This document shows, in pieces, positions 7,891-16,921 of a DNA stretch of 64,000 nucleotides (positions are counted from its first letter, which is position 1; the number at the start of each line of letters is the position of its first letter). The position numbers were made by a program, and so were the translations under genes. Where the stretch lies: contig NZ_LODW01000011.1 in the NCBI RefSeq assembly GCF_002914525.1, positions 62,001 to 126,000 of the forward strand, written 5' to 3'. The notes under the pieces are model-generated. The model was not told where the DNA came from, did no database searches, and was given only the letters and a program-made list of their open reading frames with translations. Source of the DNA: Rhizobium hidalgonense (GTDB lineage Bacteria; Pseudomonadota; Alphaproteobacteria; Rhizobiales; Rhizobiaceae).

Positions 7891-9165
7891 TTACTTGATG
7901 GCCTTCACGCCTTCGGTCATTTCCTTCAATCCGTCGTCGATGGAGGTATTGTCGGTCATCATCGCGTCATGCACGCGATTGAGCACGACCTCGATCTTGG
8001 CGGCGTTCGGATTGACCGCCATTTCCAGATAGGCTTTCGACGGTATCAGCGCCTCCTTGCTGGCCGCGTCCTCAGGGAAGCCGGGTGTTGCCGCGATCTT
8101 GGCGCTGACATCGGCGGTCTTGAGCGCCGGGAAGGTGCCAGTCGATGCGATGACCGCAGCGCCCTCCGGACCGGTGACGAACTTGATGAAGTCGAGGGCT
8201 GCATCCTTGTGTTCGGAATTGGCGTTGACCGCGAGGCCCGAAATCTGTGCAGCCGTCGTGCCGGCTGCAACGCCGTCCGGATGCGGAAACTTCACGATGC
8301 CCCAGTTCTTGCTTTTCGATTCACCCGATTTGACCTTGGCGATCTGGGTGCCGACGAACCAGGTGCCCATCGGCAGCATGCCGATCGTGCCGTTGAAGAA
8401 GAGCGCCGAATAATGCGTGTTCGACGTCTTCAGGAAGGCATAGGAGGGAATGGCGCCGTCCTTCTGCAGGGTCAACGCCCGCTCGTACCAGGGTTTCAGG
8501 AAGGCGTAATCGCCATCGACGAGCGTGTGTTTTCCGTCAAGGATGCCGGGAAGCTGGACGGTGGAGCGCCAGGTATGCAGAAGCGCGCCATAGGTCTTGT
8601 TCGTGCCCATGCCGCCGGCCAGCTTCTCGGCGGTTGCGTCGAACTGCGCCCAAGTCATGTCATTCGTCGGATAGGGCACGCCGGCCTTATCGAAAATGTC
8701 CTTGTTGTAATAGACCACCCAGAAGTCGGAGCGGAACGGTATCGAATAGATCTTGCCGTCGATGGTCAGTTCTTCGATCAGGCCGCCATAGGGGACCGGA
8801 TCGATCTTCTGATCTTTTACGAAGCCGCTGAGATCGGCGATATTGCCGGCGCGCACCAGGTTGGTGTAGCCCGGCACGTCCTTGACGGTGACGATGTCTA
8901 TATCCTTGGAGCCGCCGGTCAGCTGCGTCGAGATCATCTGCTGATAGTCTTGCGAGCCGAGGTCCATCGGCTCGAACTTCACGTTCGGATGCTTGGCCTG
9001 ATAGGCCTCGATCAGCGGCTTGTAATAGGCTGTTTTGTCCCAGTCCCACAAAGCCCATTTGAGCGTCACGGCGTCCTGGGCAAGCGCTGCCCCCGCCGTC
9101 ATCGCCGCCAAGGTGAAACCTGCCATTGCAAGTTTCACCGTCCTCCCGAATTTATCCAAATACAT
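7891..9165 (-). CDS. Sugar ABC transporter substrate-binding protein (424 aa)
   Basis: A periplasmic binding protein of the family-1 extracellular solute type. Residues 1-29 form a signal peptide ending AGAALA before QDAVTLKWALWDWDK. The body carries typical features: PYGGLIEELTIDGKIYSIPFRSDFWVVYYNKDIFDKAGV and MLPMGTWFVGTQI. The start at 9165 has GGAAGGAGAACAGGT just upstream; the frame stays open further upstream, but those codons overlap the DUF624 gene. The gene lies inside the operon with both permeases, the ATPase, GH88 and DUF2264, so the ligand is probably a uronic-acid-containing oligosaccharide. Confidence 0.92.
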   Translation of the reverse strand: MYLDKFGRTVKLAMAGFTLAAMTAGAALAQDAVTLKWALWDWDKTAYYKPLIEAYQAKHPNVKFEPMDLGSQDYQQMISTQLTGGSKDIDIVTVKDVPGYTNLVRAGNIADLSGFVKDQKIDPVPYGGLIEELTIDGKIYSIPFRSDFWVVYYNKDIFDKAGVPYPTNDMTWAQFDATAEKLAGGMGTNKTYGALLHTWRSTVQLPGILDGKHTLVDGDYAFLKPWYERALTLQKDGAIPSYAFLKTSNTHYSALFFNGTIGMLPMGTWFVGTQIAKVKSGESKSKNWGIVKFPHPDGVAAGTTAAQISGLAVNANSEHKDAALDFIKFVTGPEGAAVIASTGTFPALKTADVSAKIAATPGFPEDAASKEALIPSKAYLEMAVNPNAAKIEVVLNRVHDAMMTDNTSIDDGLKEMTEGVKAIK

Positions 9166-9200
9166 ACCTGTTCTCCTTCCCTGGATCATCTCTGAATCAG

Positions 9201-9914
9201 TTATTTTATGAAGCGTCGGTGCGGCTGCATTGCCTCCGGCAGGTCCAGAACCAACACCGCTGCCCGATGGACGCCGAATGCGACGGCGAACATTCCGAGT
9301 GAAAAAATGAAGGTTGCCGGCATGAACACCGAAACCGGATAGAAGAGAATATGCGCCAGCCACAGCCCGGCGTTGAAGCCAAGCGCTGCAAGGGCCGGGA
9401 ACGGACGGGCCACCGAGGCGAGGGCGGCGAGGCGCAGCAGCCGCAAAGCCGGCAGATCGCGCATCGCCATCAGGACGACGAGATGGCAGGCGAGCACGGC
9501 GACGAAAGCGGTCCCGACAAGGGCGATCGCCAGTGGTGCGGCGAACATCAAATTCTCCCGCGCGCCGGCGGCATAGGTAAGGATCGCCTGGATGCAAATG
9601 GCGAGCGCACCCGCCAGCGCCAGGCCCCAGGCCGTGGCGCGCCAGAAGTGCCGCAGAAATGCGTCCATGAAATCGCGCAGGAGATAGGTGTTGCGATCTT
9701 CCACCAATGCCACCGAGACGCCGGCCATGGCGATGAACGCCGCCGGCAGCGTTACGACGGGCAGCGAGGCGAGGATGAACAGTATGTTGAGCTTGACCAT
9801 CTCCCACCATTCGCGGGCGAGGATTTCGGCGAACAGTGCAAGGCCGGTCCTCTTCGGCGCATCCTTTGGAATGCCCGGCCCCTCCCTCGTCCACATATCC
9901 CGCAACCACTGCAT
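9201..9914 (-). CDS. YesL-like DUF624 membrane protein (237 aa)
   Basis: Five to six hydrophobic segments are visible, for example MVKLNILFILASLPVVTLPAAF, TAWGLALAGALAICIQAIL and LAIALVGTAFVAVLACHLVVL. The arrangement matches DUF624, the family of YesL from the Bacillus subtilis rhamnogalacturonan cluster. Members usually sit beside family-1 sugar importers and uronyl hydrolases, as here, but the function is not established. The start at 9914 follows GGGGAGACGTC. Its stop lies 36 bases before the binding-protein start, consistent with one transcript. Confidence 0.75.
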   Translation of the reverse strand: MQWLRDMWTREGPGIPKDAPKRTGLALFAEILAREWWEMVKLNILFILASLPVVTLPAAFIAMAGVSVALVEDRNTYLLRDFMDAFLRHFWRATAWGLALAGALAICIQAILTYAAGARENLMFAAPLAIALVGTAFVAVLACHLVVLMAMRDLPALRLLRLAALASVARPFPALAALGFNAGLWLAHILFYPVSVFMPATFIFSLGMFAVAFGVHRAAVLVLDLPEAMQPHRRFIK

Positions 9915-9931
9915 GACGTCTCCCCAGGCGC

Positions 9932-11041
9932 TCAGTAGAGAATCGAGCGTTCCGTTTCCTTGTCGAACAGCTGCGCATTGCTCATGTCGGCGGTGAGCGT
10001 CGCCTCCTCGCCGATCGCAGGCCGGAAGCGTGGCGACACGCGGGCGATGAGATTGCGCCCACCGGCCACCATGTTCAGGTGCACTTCCGAGCCCATTGGT
10101 TCGGCAAGTTCCACCACCGCCTGGAGCGGCGCCAGGTTCTCGGGCGGGATGTCGGCCGGCGGCAGTTCGTGGAAATTCTCCGGGCGAATGCCGAGCACCA
10201 GCTCGCGGCCCTCGTAGGGCGCGATCCTGCTCTTGTCGAAATGATCGGGCAGCGGCAGCTCCCTTCCATCGAAGACGGCGACATAACCGTCGCCGCGGCG
10301 CTGAATGGTCGATGGCAGCATGTTCATCTGCGGTGCGCCGATGAAGCCGGCGACGAACATGTTGACGGGACGATCGTAGAGGTTCTGCGGCGTGTCGACC
10401 TGCTGGATGTGGCCGTCCTTCATGACGACGATGCGGTCGGCCATGGTCATGGCTTCCACCTGGTCGTGGGTGACGTAGATGAAGGTGGCGTTGAGGCGCT
10501 TGTGCAGCTTGGTGATTTCGGAGCGCATCGTGCCGCGCAGCTTGGCGTCGAGATTGGAAAGCGGTTCGTCGAGGAGGAAGACGGCCGGATTTCGCACCAT
10601 GGCGCGGCCGAGTGCGACGCGCTGGCGCTGGCCGCCCGAAAGCGCCTTCGGCTTGCGGTTCAAGAGATGGGTGATGTCGAGAATCTTGGCGGCATCCTGC
10701 ACCTGGGCATCGATGAAGTCGCGCGACACCTTTCTGAGTTGCAGGCCGAAGGCCATGTTCTTGTAGACGGTCATATGCGGGTAGAGCGCATAGTTCTGGA
10801 ACACCATGGCGATATCCCGATCCTTGGAGGGGACGTCGTTCATGACGTCGCCGCCGATCTTGAGTTCGCCGCCGGAGATCTCCTCGAGGCCGGCGATCAT
10901 CCTGAGCGTCGTCGATTTACCGCAGCCGGAGGGGCCGACCAGAATGATGAATTCCTTATCGGCGATCTCCAGATCGATATCGTGGACGACGGTGAGCGCG
11001 CCGTAGGATTTGTTCAGCTCTTTAAGCGAAATGCTGGCCAT
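9932..11041 (-). CDS. Sugar ABC transporter ATPase, MsmK/UgpC type (369 aa)
   Basis: The nucleotide-binding subunit of a carbohydrate importer. Walker A is GPSGCGKST near residue 37, the signature is LSGGQRQRVALGRA, and Walker B with the switch is VFLLDEPLSNLDAKLR, then THDQVEAMTMADRIVVM. The C-terminal 120 residues form the OB-fold regulatory domain of the MalK/UgpC/MsmK group (LGIRPENFHEL). ATPases of this class can serve several importers. That matters here because the fucosidase locus (28272-31384) lacks an ATPase gene. Confidence 0.95.
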   Translation of the reverse strand: MASISLKELNKSYGALTVVHDIDLEIADKEFIILVGPSGCGKSTTLRMIAGLEEISGGELKIGGDVMNDVPSKDRDIAMVFQNYALYPHMTVYKNMAFGLQLRKVSRDFIDAQVQDAAKILDITHLLNRKPKALSGGQRQRVALGRAMVRNPAVFLLDEPLSNLDAKLRGTMRSEITKLHKRLNATFIYVTHDQVEAMTMADRIVVMKDGHIQQVDTPQNLYDRPVNMFVAGFIGAPQMNMLPSTIQRRGDGYVAVFDGRELPLPDHFDKSRIAPYEGRELVLGIRPENFHELPPADIPPENLAPLQAVVELAEPMGSEVHLNMVAGGRNLIARVSPRFRPAIGEEATLTADMSNAQLFDKETERSILY

Positions 11042-11056
11042 CGGGTTCTCCTGAGG

Positions 11057-12229
11057 TCACCAATAGGAAGACCAGCGACGCGAAAGGCGCGTCAAAGCTT
11101 CCATGTAATAATAGTCTCCCCAGGAGACGCATTCATCGACGCCCTCGCCGCGGCAGGTGTTGAAGGGCGATTTCTTCGAATAGGTGGCGTGCAGCACCAG
11201 GCCGTTGGAGATGGCCGGGTCCTTGACCGCGTAGTGGTCGGCCAGGCTCTTGATCATGCGGCGTGCCAGCGTGCGATAGCGCTCGGCTTGTTCGGATTCG
11301 ACGAGTTCGGCCATTTCAAGCAGGCCGCAGGCGGTGATCGAGGCCGACGAGCTGTCGCGCGGCTCGCCGTCGCCGTCGGAAAAGACCAGATCCCAATAGG
11401 GCACCATGTCTGCCGGCAGCCGGTTGAGATAGAAGGCGAGCAGTCGATCGAAGGACTGGCGATATTCCTCGATCCGCTCGTAGCGGTAGGAGATCGCCAT
11501 GCCTGAGATTGCCCAGGCCTGCCCGCGCGCCCAGGCGCTGTCGTCCCGGTAGCCCTGTTTGGTCGCGCCGCGCACCGGCGCTCCGGTGACCGGATCCATG
11601 TAGAAGGTGTGATAGGTGGAATCATCCGGCCGCACCGAGTTGGCGAGCGTGGTGCGGGCGTGCGTGAGCGCGATCTCGCGGTATTTCGGATCGCCGGTCT
11701 CGCGGCTTGCCCAGTAGAGCAGCGGCAGGTTCAAGAGGCAGTCGATGATATAGCGATATTCTTGCGCCTTGCCCTTGTGGCCCCAGGCCTGGATGAACTG
11801 GCCGATCGGCTGGAAGCGCTCGATCAGCTGGTCGGCCGCCAGGATCGCGGCTCGGCGGCCATCCTCGTCGCCGACGAGTTTCCAGGCGGCGATGCAGGAA
11901 GGCGAATAGAGAAAGCCCATATCGTGATGATCGGTCTCGATGCGATTGACGATCCGATGCAGGAACGATTGGACCTGGATCTGTGCGGCATCCCGAAAAG
12001 GCGCGTCGCCTGTGTGTTCGAATGCGAGCCAGAGCTCGCCTGGCCAGAAGCCCGCGGTCCACTGATCGTTCGCGACCGGAGGATAGAAATTCTTGACGCT
12101 CGAATGGTTCTGCGCGGCGTGGGTGAATTCTGGAAGGTTGCGTCTGATCTGCTCGACGGCGATATCGAGCGCGGCGTTCACTTCCTCGTCGGTAATCGGC
12201 TGCGGGGCGACGGATGAAACGGCGTTCAT
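11057..12229 (-). CDS. GH88 unsaturated glucuronyl hydrolase (390 aa)
   Basis: Removes the 4,5-unsaturated uronic acid left at the non-reducing end by polysaccharide lyases. Recognisable GH88 segments are NDQWTAGFWPGELWLAFEHTGD, HHDMGFLYSPSCIAAWKLVGD, DDSAWARGQAWAISG, RDSSSASITACGLLEMA and GEGVDECVSWGDYYYMEALTRL near the C-terminus. There is no signal peptide, so it acts in the cytoplasm on imported material. The start at 12229 lies 3 bases after the stop of the upstream permease. Together with the heparinase II/III-type protein at 14271 it predicts a lyase-then-hydrolase pathway. Confidence 0.9.
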   Translation of the reverse strand: MNAVSSVAPQPITDEEVNAALDIAVEQIRRNLPEFTHAAQNHSSVKNFYPPVANDQWTAGFWPGELWLAFEHTGDAPFRDAAQIQVQSFLHRIVNRIETDHHDMGFLYSPSCIAAWKLVGDEDGRRAAILAADQLIERFQPIGQFIQAWGHKGKAQEYRYIIDCLLNLPLLYWASRETGDPKYREIALTHARTTLANSVRPDDSTYHTFYMDPVTGAPVRGATKQGYRDDSAWARGQAWAISGMAISYRYERIEEYRQSFDRLLAFYLNRLPADMVPYWDLVFSDGDGEPRDSSSASITACGLLEMAELVESEQAERYRTLARRMIKSLADHYAVKDPAISNGLVLHATYSKKSPFNTCRGEGVDECVSWGDYYYMEALTRLSRRWSSYW

Positions 12230-12232
12230 GGC

Positions 12233-13069
12233 TTAACCCTTCAATCCGGTCGAGGCGATGCCCTCGACGAAGAAGCGCTGGAGAACAAGGAAGACGATGA
12301 GGACCGGAATGAGCGCGACGACGGAAGCCGCCATGATCAGCCCGTACTCGGCCGAATATTGCGAAATGAACATGCGCAGACCGATCTGCACGGTCTTCAG
12401 TTCGGTCTTGGTCAGATAGATCATCGGCCCGAGAAAATCGTTCCACGTGGTGACGAAGGTGAAGATCGTCAGCGTCGAGAGCGCGGGCTTCGACAGCGGC
12501 AGCATGATGCGCGCCCAGATCTGGTACTCGTTCATGCCGTCGATGCGGGCCGCCTCGCAAAGCTCGGTCGGGATCGACATGTAGAACTGCCGCATCAGGA
12601 AGACGCCGAAGGCGGTGAAGGCTTGGAGGCAGATCAACGCCAGATGCGTGTTGTTGAGACCGAATTCGCGCATCAGCAGGAACTGCGGCACCATATAGAC
12701 CTGCCAGGGCATGGCGATAGTGGCGATATAGCCGAGGAACAGCGTGTTTTTGTAGGGGAAGTTCAGCTTGGCGAAGGCGTAGGCAGCAAAGCTGGAGGTG
12801 AGTAGCTGCAGCAGCGTGACGATGATCGTCAGTTTCGACGTATTGTAGATGAAGAGGGCGAGCGGGATCTTCGTCCAGATATCCACGTAGTTCTGCCATT
12901 GCGGCTCAGACGGTATCCACTCGATCGGGAAGGCGAAGACGTCGCGGCTGAGCTTCAGGGATGCCGAAAGCGTCCAGGCGAAGGGCATCAGCATGATCAG
13001 CGTGACGGCGATGACGATGGCATAGATCGCGATCGTCCCAATGGTCACCTTGCGTCCGGCGATCCTCAT
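12233..13069 (-). CDS. Sugar ABC transporter permease, MalG/UgpE type (278 aa)
   Basis: An inner-membrane subunit with about six helices. The first is IGTIAIYAIVIAVTLIMLMPFAW. The cytoplasmic EAA loop is recognisable as ELCEAARIDGMNEYQIWARIMLPLSKPAL, where the coupling helix meets the ATPase. It overlaps the upstream permease gene by 4 bases, so the two are translationally coupled and form the heterodimeric channel of this importer. Confidence 0.93.
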   Translation of the reverse strand: MRIAGRKVTIGTIAIYAIVIAVTLIMLMPFAWTLSASLKLSRDVFAFPIEWIPSEPQWQNYVDIWTKIPLALFIYNTSKLTIIVTLLQLLTSSFAAYAFAKLNFPYKNTLFLGYIATIAMPWQVYMVPQFLLMREFGLNNTHLALICLQAFTAFGVFLMRQFYMSIPTELCEAARIDGMNEYQIWARIMLPLSKPALSTLTIFTFVTTWNDFLGPMIYLTKTELKTVQIGLRMFISQYSAEYGLIMAASVVALIPVLIVFLVLQRFFVEGIASTGLKG

Positions 13070-14022
13070 GCCTCGTCCTCCCTCTGGCGGCGGAACTGGA
13101 AGACCGTGACCGCGAGCACGAGGAAGAACAGCACCAGTGAAATCATGCTGGAATAGCCGAGATCCCAGGAAATGAAGGCCTCGTTGTAGATGTGGTAGAC
13201 GAGGACGAGCGTCGAGGTGCCGGGACCGCCCTGGGTGATCATGAAGATCTGGTCGAACACCTTGAAAGACTGGATCGTCAGCATGACGGTGACGAAGAAA
13301 GTCGTCGGCCCGAGCTGCGGGACGGTGACATGGATGAATTTCTGCCAGGAATTGGCGCCGTCGAGATCGGCGGCCTCATAGAGTTCCGCATTGATGCCCT
13401 GCAGGCCGGCCAGATAGATGACCATGTAATAGCCCATGTTCTTCCAGATGCCGAAGAGGATCACCGTCACCATCGCCCAGTGGCGATCGGCTGCCCATCC
13501 CGGCATGTTTTTGGGGTCGAGACCGAGCGTGTAGAGGACCATGTTCACCGGTCCCATCTCGGGATTGAAGATCATGTTCCAGACGACCGCGACGGCGACC
13601 AGCGAGGCGACATAGGGAAAGAACATCGCAGTGCGGAAGAAATTCCGCCCCATGATCTTCTGGTTGAGGAGAACGGCGAGGCCGAGCGCGCAGAGCAGCG
13701 TCGCGGGCACCGAGGCGACGGTATAGGTGACCGTGTTCCAGAAAGCGGCGATGAAGGCTTTGTCGTCGAAGAGCCGCCAGAAATTGTCGAGACCTGCGAA
13801 TGTAATCGCATTCGAGCCGTCCCAATGCATGAAGGCAAGCGCGAAGGCAAAGAGGATCGGGCCGAGCGTGAAGACGGCGAAACCGAGAAAGTTCGGCGCG
13901 ATGAAGGAATAGGCGACGAGCGCATTACGCAACTTGCGCTGGCGCTTGGAAACGACGGCGACCTTCCGGCGGGAAATTGCCGGAGCGCCATCCCTGGCGA
14001 TGACCGAATTCGATATGGACAC
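13066..14022 (-). CDS. Sugar ABC transporter permease, MalF/UgpA type (318 aa)
   Basis: The partner permease, first gene of the operon. The first helix is SFIAPNFLGFAVFTLGPILFAFALAF, and the EAA loop is ELYEAADLDGANSWQKFIHVTVPQLGP. I placed the start at the GTG at 14022 (SISNSVIARDG) because AGGAGG precedes it by 8 bases. In-frame alternatives are an ATG at 14046 and a GTG at 14079, neither with a convincing site. Transcription must begin in the 14080-14270 gap shared with the divergent heparinase-type gene; no obvious operator was found there. Confidence 0.92.
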   Translation of the reverse strand: MSISNSVIARDGAPAISRRKVAVVSKRQRKLRNALVAYSFIAPNFLGFAVFTLGPILFAFALAFMHWDGSNAITFAGLDNFWRLFDDKAFIAAFWNTVTYTVASVPATLLCALGLAVLLNQKIMGRNFFRTAMFFPYVASLVAVAVVWNMIFNPEMGPVNMVLYTLGLDPKNMPGWAADRHWAMVTVILFGIWKNMGYYMVIYLAGLQGINAELYEAADLDGANSWQKFIHVTVPQLGPTTFFVTVMLTIQSFKVFDQIFMITQGGPGTSTLVLVYHIYNEAFISWDLGYSSMISLVLFFLVLAVTVFQFRRQREDEA

Positions 14023-14270
14023 CGATGCTTCCTCCTGGACGGGCATTTCTGCGGCTGGCGGCTTTCGGGATTCTCTCACTTAAATCCAGGGCCGTTTGGG
14101 CGGATGGGCGCCGCCTGTTCTTCCTCCTGGCAACGACATAGCACATCTCCGTTATTGGTCAAACAAGTTCTGAATAGATCATACAAATTTCATGGCAGGC
14201 GCCAAAAACATATGATAGGTGAGCATCAGACCGATGCGCCGGAGAGGCATTTTGCAATGCGGGGAGGGAC

Positions 14271-16061
14271 ATGTTCAGCGAGATTTCAGGGGAGCTGCCG
14301 GACGTCCTCAGCGATTTCATGCCGGGATCTGCCTACTCCGATCGCGAGAGATGGAATGCGGTGCCGCATGCGGTGCGGGATGTGGTCGTGCGCGATGCCG
14401 AAGCCACAATAGCGGGTGCTTGGCCCCTCATCACGGCCTCCGATTACCGGGACTACACGGAGACCGGCAACCGCTCGCGGTTCGAGGCGCTATATTTCAC
14501 GCGCCGGCGGATGCTTAACGATCTGGTGCTAGGAGAACTGGTTGAAGCCGGTGGGCGATTCCTGCCTGGAATTGTCGACGGCATCGTCCTGATCGCCGAG
14601 GAGAGCGGCTGGCAGCTTCCTGCGCATAATGCCTATGGGCGCGGCGGCCCGCGCCTGCCGCTTCCCGACACATCGCAGCCGGTTGTCGATCTCTTCGCCG
14701 CGGAAACAGCGGCCCTTCTGGCGACGATCGTCGCCCTGCTCGGCGACGAGCTCGACGGCATCAGCCCGGAGATTACGGCGCGTGTAAAACGCGAGATCGA
14801 GGCCCGCATCCTGACGCCCTATCTCGGCCGGCATTTCTGGTGGATGGGCAGCGGTGACGAGCGGATGAACAACTGGACGGCCTGGATCAGTCAGAACGTC
14901 TTGCTGACCGCCTTCTCGCTGAAGACCGACCAATCGACGCGCCGCGCCGTCGTCGAAAAGGCGCTCGACAGCCTCGATGCCTTCCTGAAGGATTATGCCG
15001 AGGACGGCGCCTGTGAGGAGGGCGTGCTCTATTACCGCCACGCCGCACTCTGCCTTCACGGCGCGCTGACCGTTCTCAATAGCGCAGCACCCGGGCTGTT
15101 CGACAAGATCTGGCTGCAGCCGAAGGTCCGCAACATGGCCGAATATATCGCCAACATGCATGTGGCTGGCTGTTATTATTTCAACTTTGCGGATTCCTCC
15201 GCCGTGGTCGAGCCCTGCAGCGCCCGGGAATATCTGTTCGGAAAGGCGGTCGGTTCTGAGATGCTGGCGGATTTCGCCGCAGCCGACAGGGCAACGGCCG
15301 ACAACCCGCATCTGCCCGGAGAATGGAACCTCTGGTACCGCGTGCAGGAATTGCTGGTGGGAACGCTGACGGCAGCCGAACCGCATCCGGCCCCCCTGCG
15401 CGATATCTTCTATCCCGGTATCGGCCTGTTCCTCGCCCGTGACGGCCAGTTTTCCCTCGCGGTCAAGGGTGGCAACAATGGCGAGGGCCACAATCACAAC
15501 GATGTCGGCAGCGTGACGCTTTATAAGAACGGCCGTCCGCTGCTGATCGATGTCGGCGTCGAGACCTATACCGCCAAGACCTTCTCGCCACGGCGTTACG
15601 AAATATGGACGATGCAGTCGGCCTATCACAACCTGCCGACATTTTCAGGCGTGATGCAGTCGGCCGGCGAAGCCTTCGGCGCGCGCGACGTCGAGGTCGA
15701 ATTCGGCGCGGAGAGTGCGCGCATATCGCTCGACATATCAGGCGCCTATCCCCCGGAAGCGGAGGTGCACCGCTATCGGCGTACCGTTACCCTGCTGCGC
15801 GGCCGCCACGTCGAGATTGTCGACGCTCATGACGGAGATAAGCCGGCGGTTTTGTCGCTGATGACCTGCGTCGCGCCGACCGTCACCTCGGAGAAAATCG
15901 ATCTTGCCGATCTCGGCAGCATTGTCATCGACGGCGCCGGCCCGATCGAGATCGATGAGATCGAGGTCGATGACACCAGGCTGAGATCGGCCTGGCCCGA
16001 AAAACTCTTTCGTCTGCGCGTGCCGCTTGTCGGCAAGCGCCTGACGTTGCGGATCGTCTGA
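14271..16061 (+). CDS. Heparinase II/III family protein, probable polysaccharide lyase (596 aa)
   Basis: The N-terminal 350 residues look all-helical (alpha/alpha toroid) and include WWMGSGDERMNNWTAWISQNVLL. The C-terminal part holds the heparinase II/III signature GEGHNHNDVGSVTLYKNGRPLLIDVGVETYTAK and YEIWTMQSAYHNLPTFSG, with the His and Tyr residues used in beta-elimination. No signal peptide is present. Heparinase II/III-fold proteins act on uronate polysaccharides such as heparin, alginate or glucuronans. In this context (divergent GH88 operon) it would cut imported oligosaccharides to unsaturated products. The start at 14271 has GGGGAGGGAC just upstream. Confidence 0.85.
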   Translation: MFSEISGELPDVLSDFMPGSAYSDRERWNAVPHAVRDVVVRDAEATIAGAWPLITASDYRDYTETGNRSRFEALYFTRRRMLNDLVLGELVEAGGRFLPGIVDGIVLIAEESGWQLPAHNAYGRGGPRLPLPDTSQPVVDLFAAETAALLATIVALLGDELDGISPEITARVKREIEARILTPYLGRHFWWMGSGDERMNNWTAWISQNVLLTAFSLKTDQSTRRAVVEKALDSLDAFLKDYAEDGACEEGVLYYRHAALCLHGALTVLNSAAPGLFDKIWLQPKVRNMAEYIANMHVAGCYYFNFADSSAVVEPCSAREYLFGKAVGSEMLADFAAADRATADNPHLPGEWNLWYRVQELLVGTLTAAEPHPAPLRDIFYPGIGLFLARDGQFSLAVKGGNNGEGHNHNDVGSVTLYKNGRPLLIDVGVETYTAKTFSPRRYEIWTMQSAYHNLPTFSGVMQSAGEAFGARDVEVEFGAESARISLDISGAYPPEAEVHRYRRTVTLLRGRHVEIVDAHDGDKPAVLSLMTCVAPTVTSEKIDLADLGSIVIDGAGPIEIDEIEVDDTRLRSAWPEKLFRLRVPLVGKRLTLRIV

Positions 16062-16072
16062 GGAGAGCGAGC

Positions 16073-16921
16073 ATGGAATTGACGCTGAAGATCGTGGATG
16101 CCGATGGGTTCTTGCTGGCGAATTCGACAGGGCAGGACGAGACGTTTCTGGTCTATCGACAGAGCTATAGCGAGGGCGACTGCGTCATCGTCGAGGCTTC
16201 CGAGGCGGGGCACGTCTTCCTCGCGCTGGACAACGCGGTCCATCCCGCCCTGGTCTACATGAGGGAAGGCGCCTATTCGCTTGCCGTGCCCTTCGGCGAC
16301 AAGCGAAAGTCCTATTCCCCGTACGCCTTCAAGGGCGATATCCACCGGCTTTCAGCAAGAGGTGCTCGGCCCGGGGAGATCGCTCAAAGGCGCAATCTCG
16401 CTCTGAACCCTTGGGACGATCATGCCAACTGCACGCTCTTTCCGCATGCGCGGGCCAATGTGGAAACCCGCGGCGAGGCGGCTTTCGCGGCGCGCAACGC
16501 CATCGACGGTGAAAAGGCCAACGACAATCACGGTTTCTGGCCCTATACGAGCTGGGGCATCAACCGCGATCCTCAAGCCGCGCTGACGGTGGAATTCGGC
16601 CGACCGGTCCGGATCGATGAGATCGTCTTTTATCTCCGGGCGGATTTCCCGCATGATTCCTGGTGGGAAAAGGCAAGCGTCACCTTCTCGGATGGCAGGA
16701 GCTTTCCATTCCCGCTGGTGAAATCGGGTGCTGCGCAGAGCTTTGCGATAGAGCCCTGCATCATCCAATGGGTGCAACTGCACGGCCTTGTAAAGGCCGG
16801 GGATGCCTCGCCCTTTCCGGCGTTGACGCAGCTCGAAATCTGGGGGACGGAAGTGCCTGGCGCCGTGGCCGTCGCTGTCGAAGACGAGGTCGGGCGCACC
16901 GCCTTTCCTCCTATTCTATGA
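16073..16921 (+). CDS. Discoidin-like carbohydrate-binding protein of unknown role (282 aa)
   Basis: Follows the heparinase-type gene by 11 bases with site GAGGAGAGCGAGC, so it is co-transcribed. The first 100 residues have beta-rich sequence (TFLVYRQSYSEGDCVIVEA). Residues about 140-270 resemble an F5/8 type C fold: AARNAIDGEKANDNHGFWPY, then ALTVEFGRPVRIDEIVFYLRAD, then FPALTQLEIWG. There is no signal peptide and no obvious catalytic motif. It may be an accessory sugar-binding subunit or an uncharacterised enzyme. Its last 6 bases overlap the convergent GlxA-type gene. Confidence 0.6.
   Translation: MELTLKIVDADGFLLANSTGQDETFLVYRQSYSEGDCVIVEASEAGHVFLALDNAVHPALVYMREGAYSLAVPFGDKRKSYSPYAFKGDIHRLSARGARPGEIAQRRNLALNPWDDHANCTLFPHARANVETRGEAAFAARNAIDGEKANDNHGFWPYTSWGINRDPQAALTVEFGRPVRIDEIVFYLRADFPHDSWWEKASVTFSDGRSFPFPLVKSGAAQSFAIEPCIIQWVQLHGLVKAGDASPFPALTQLEIWGTEVPGAVAVAVEDEVGRTAFPPIL

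Noticed and set aside
7969..9195. 408-residue plus-strand frame
   Set aside because: Antisense shadow of the binding-protein gene, which has a signal peptide and family features.
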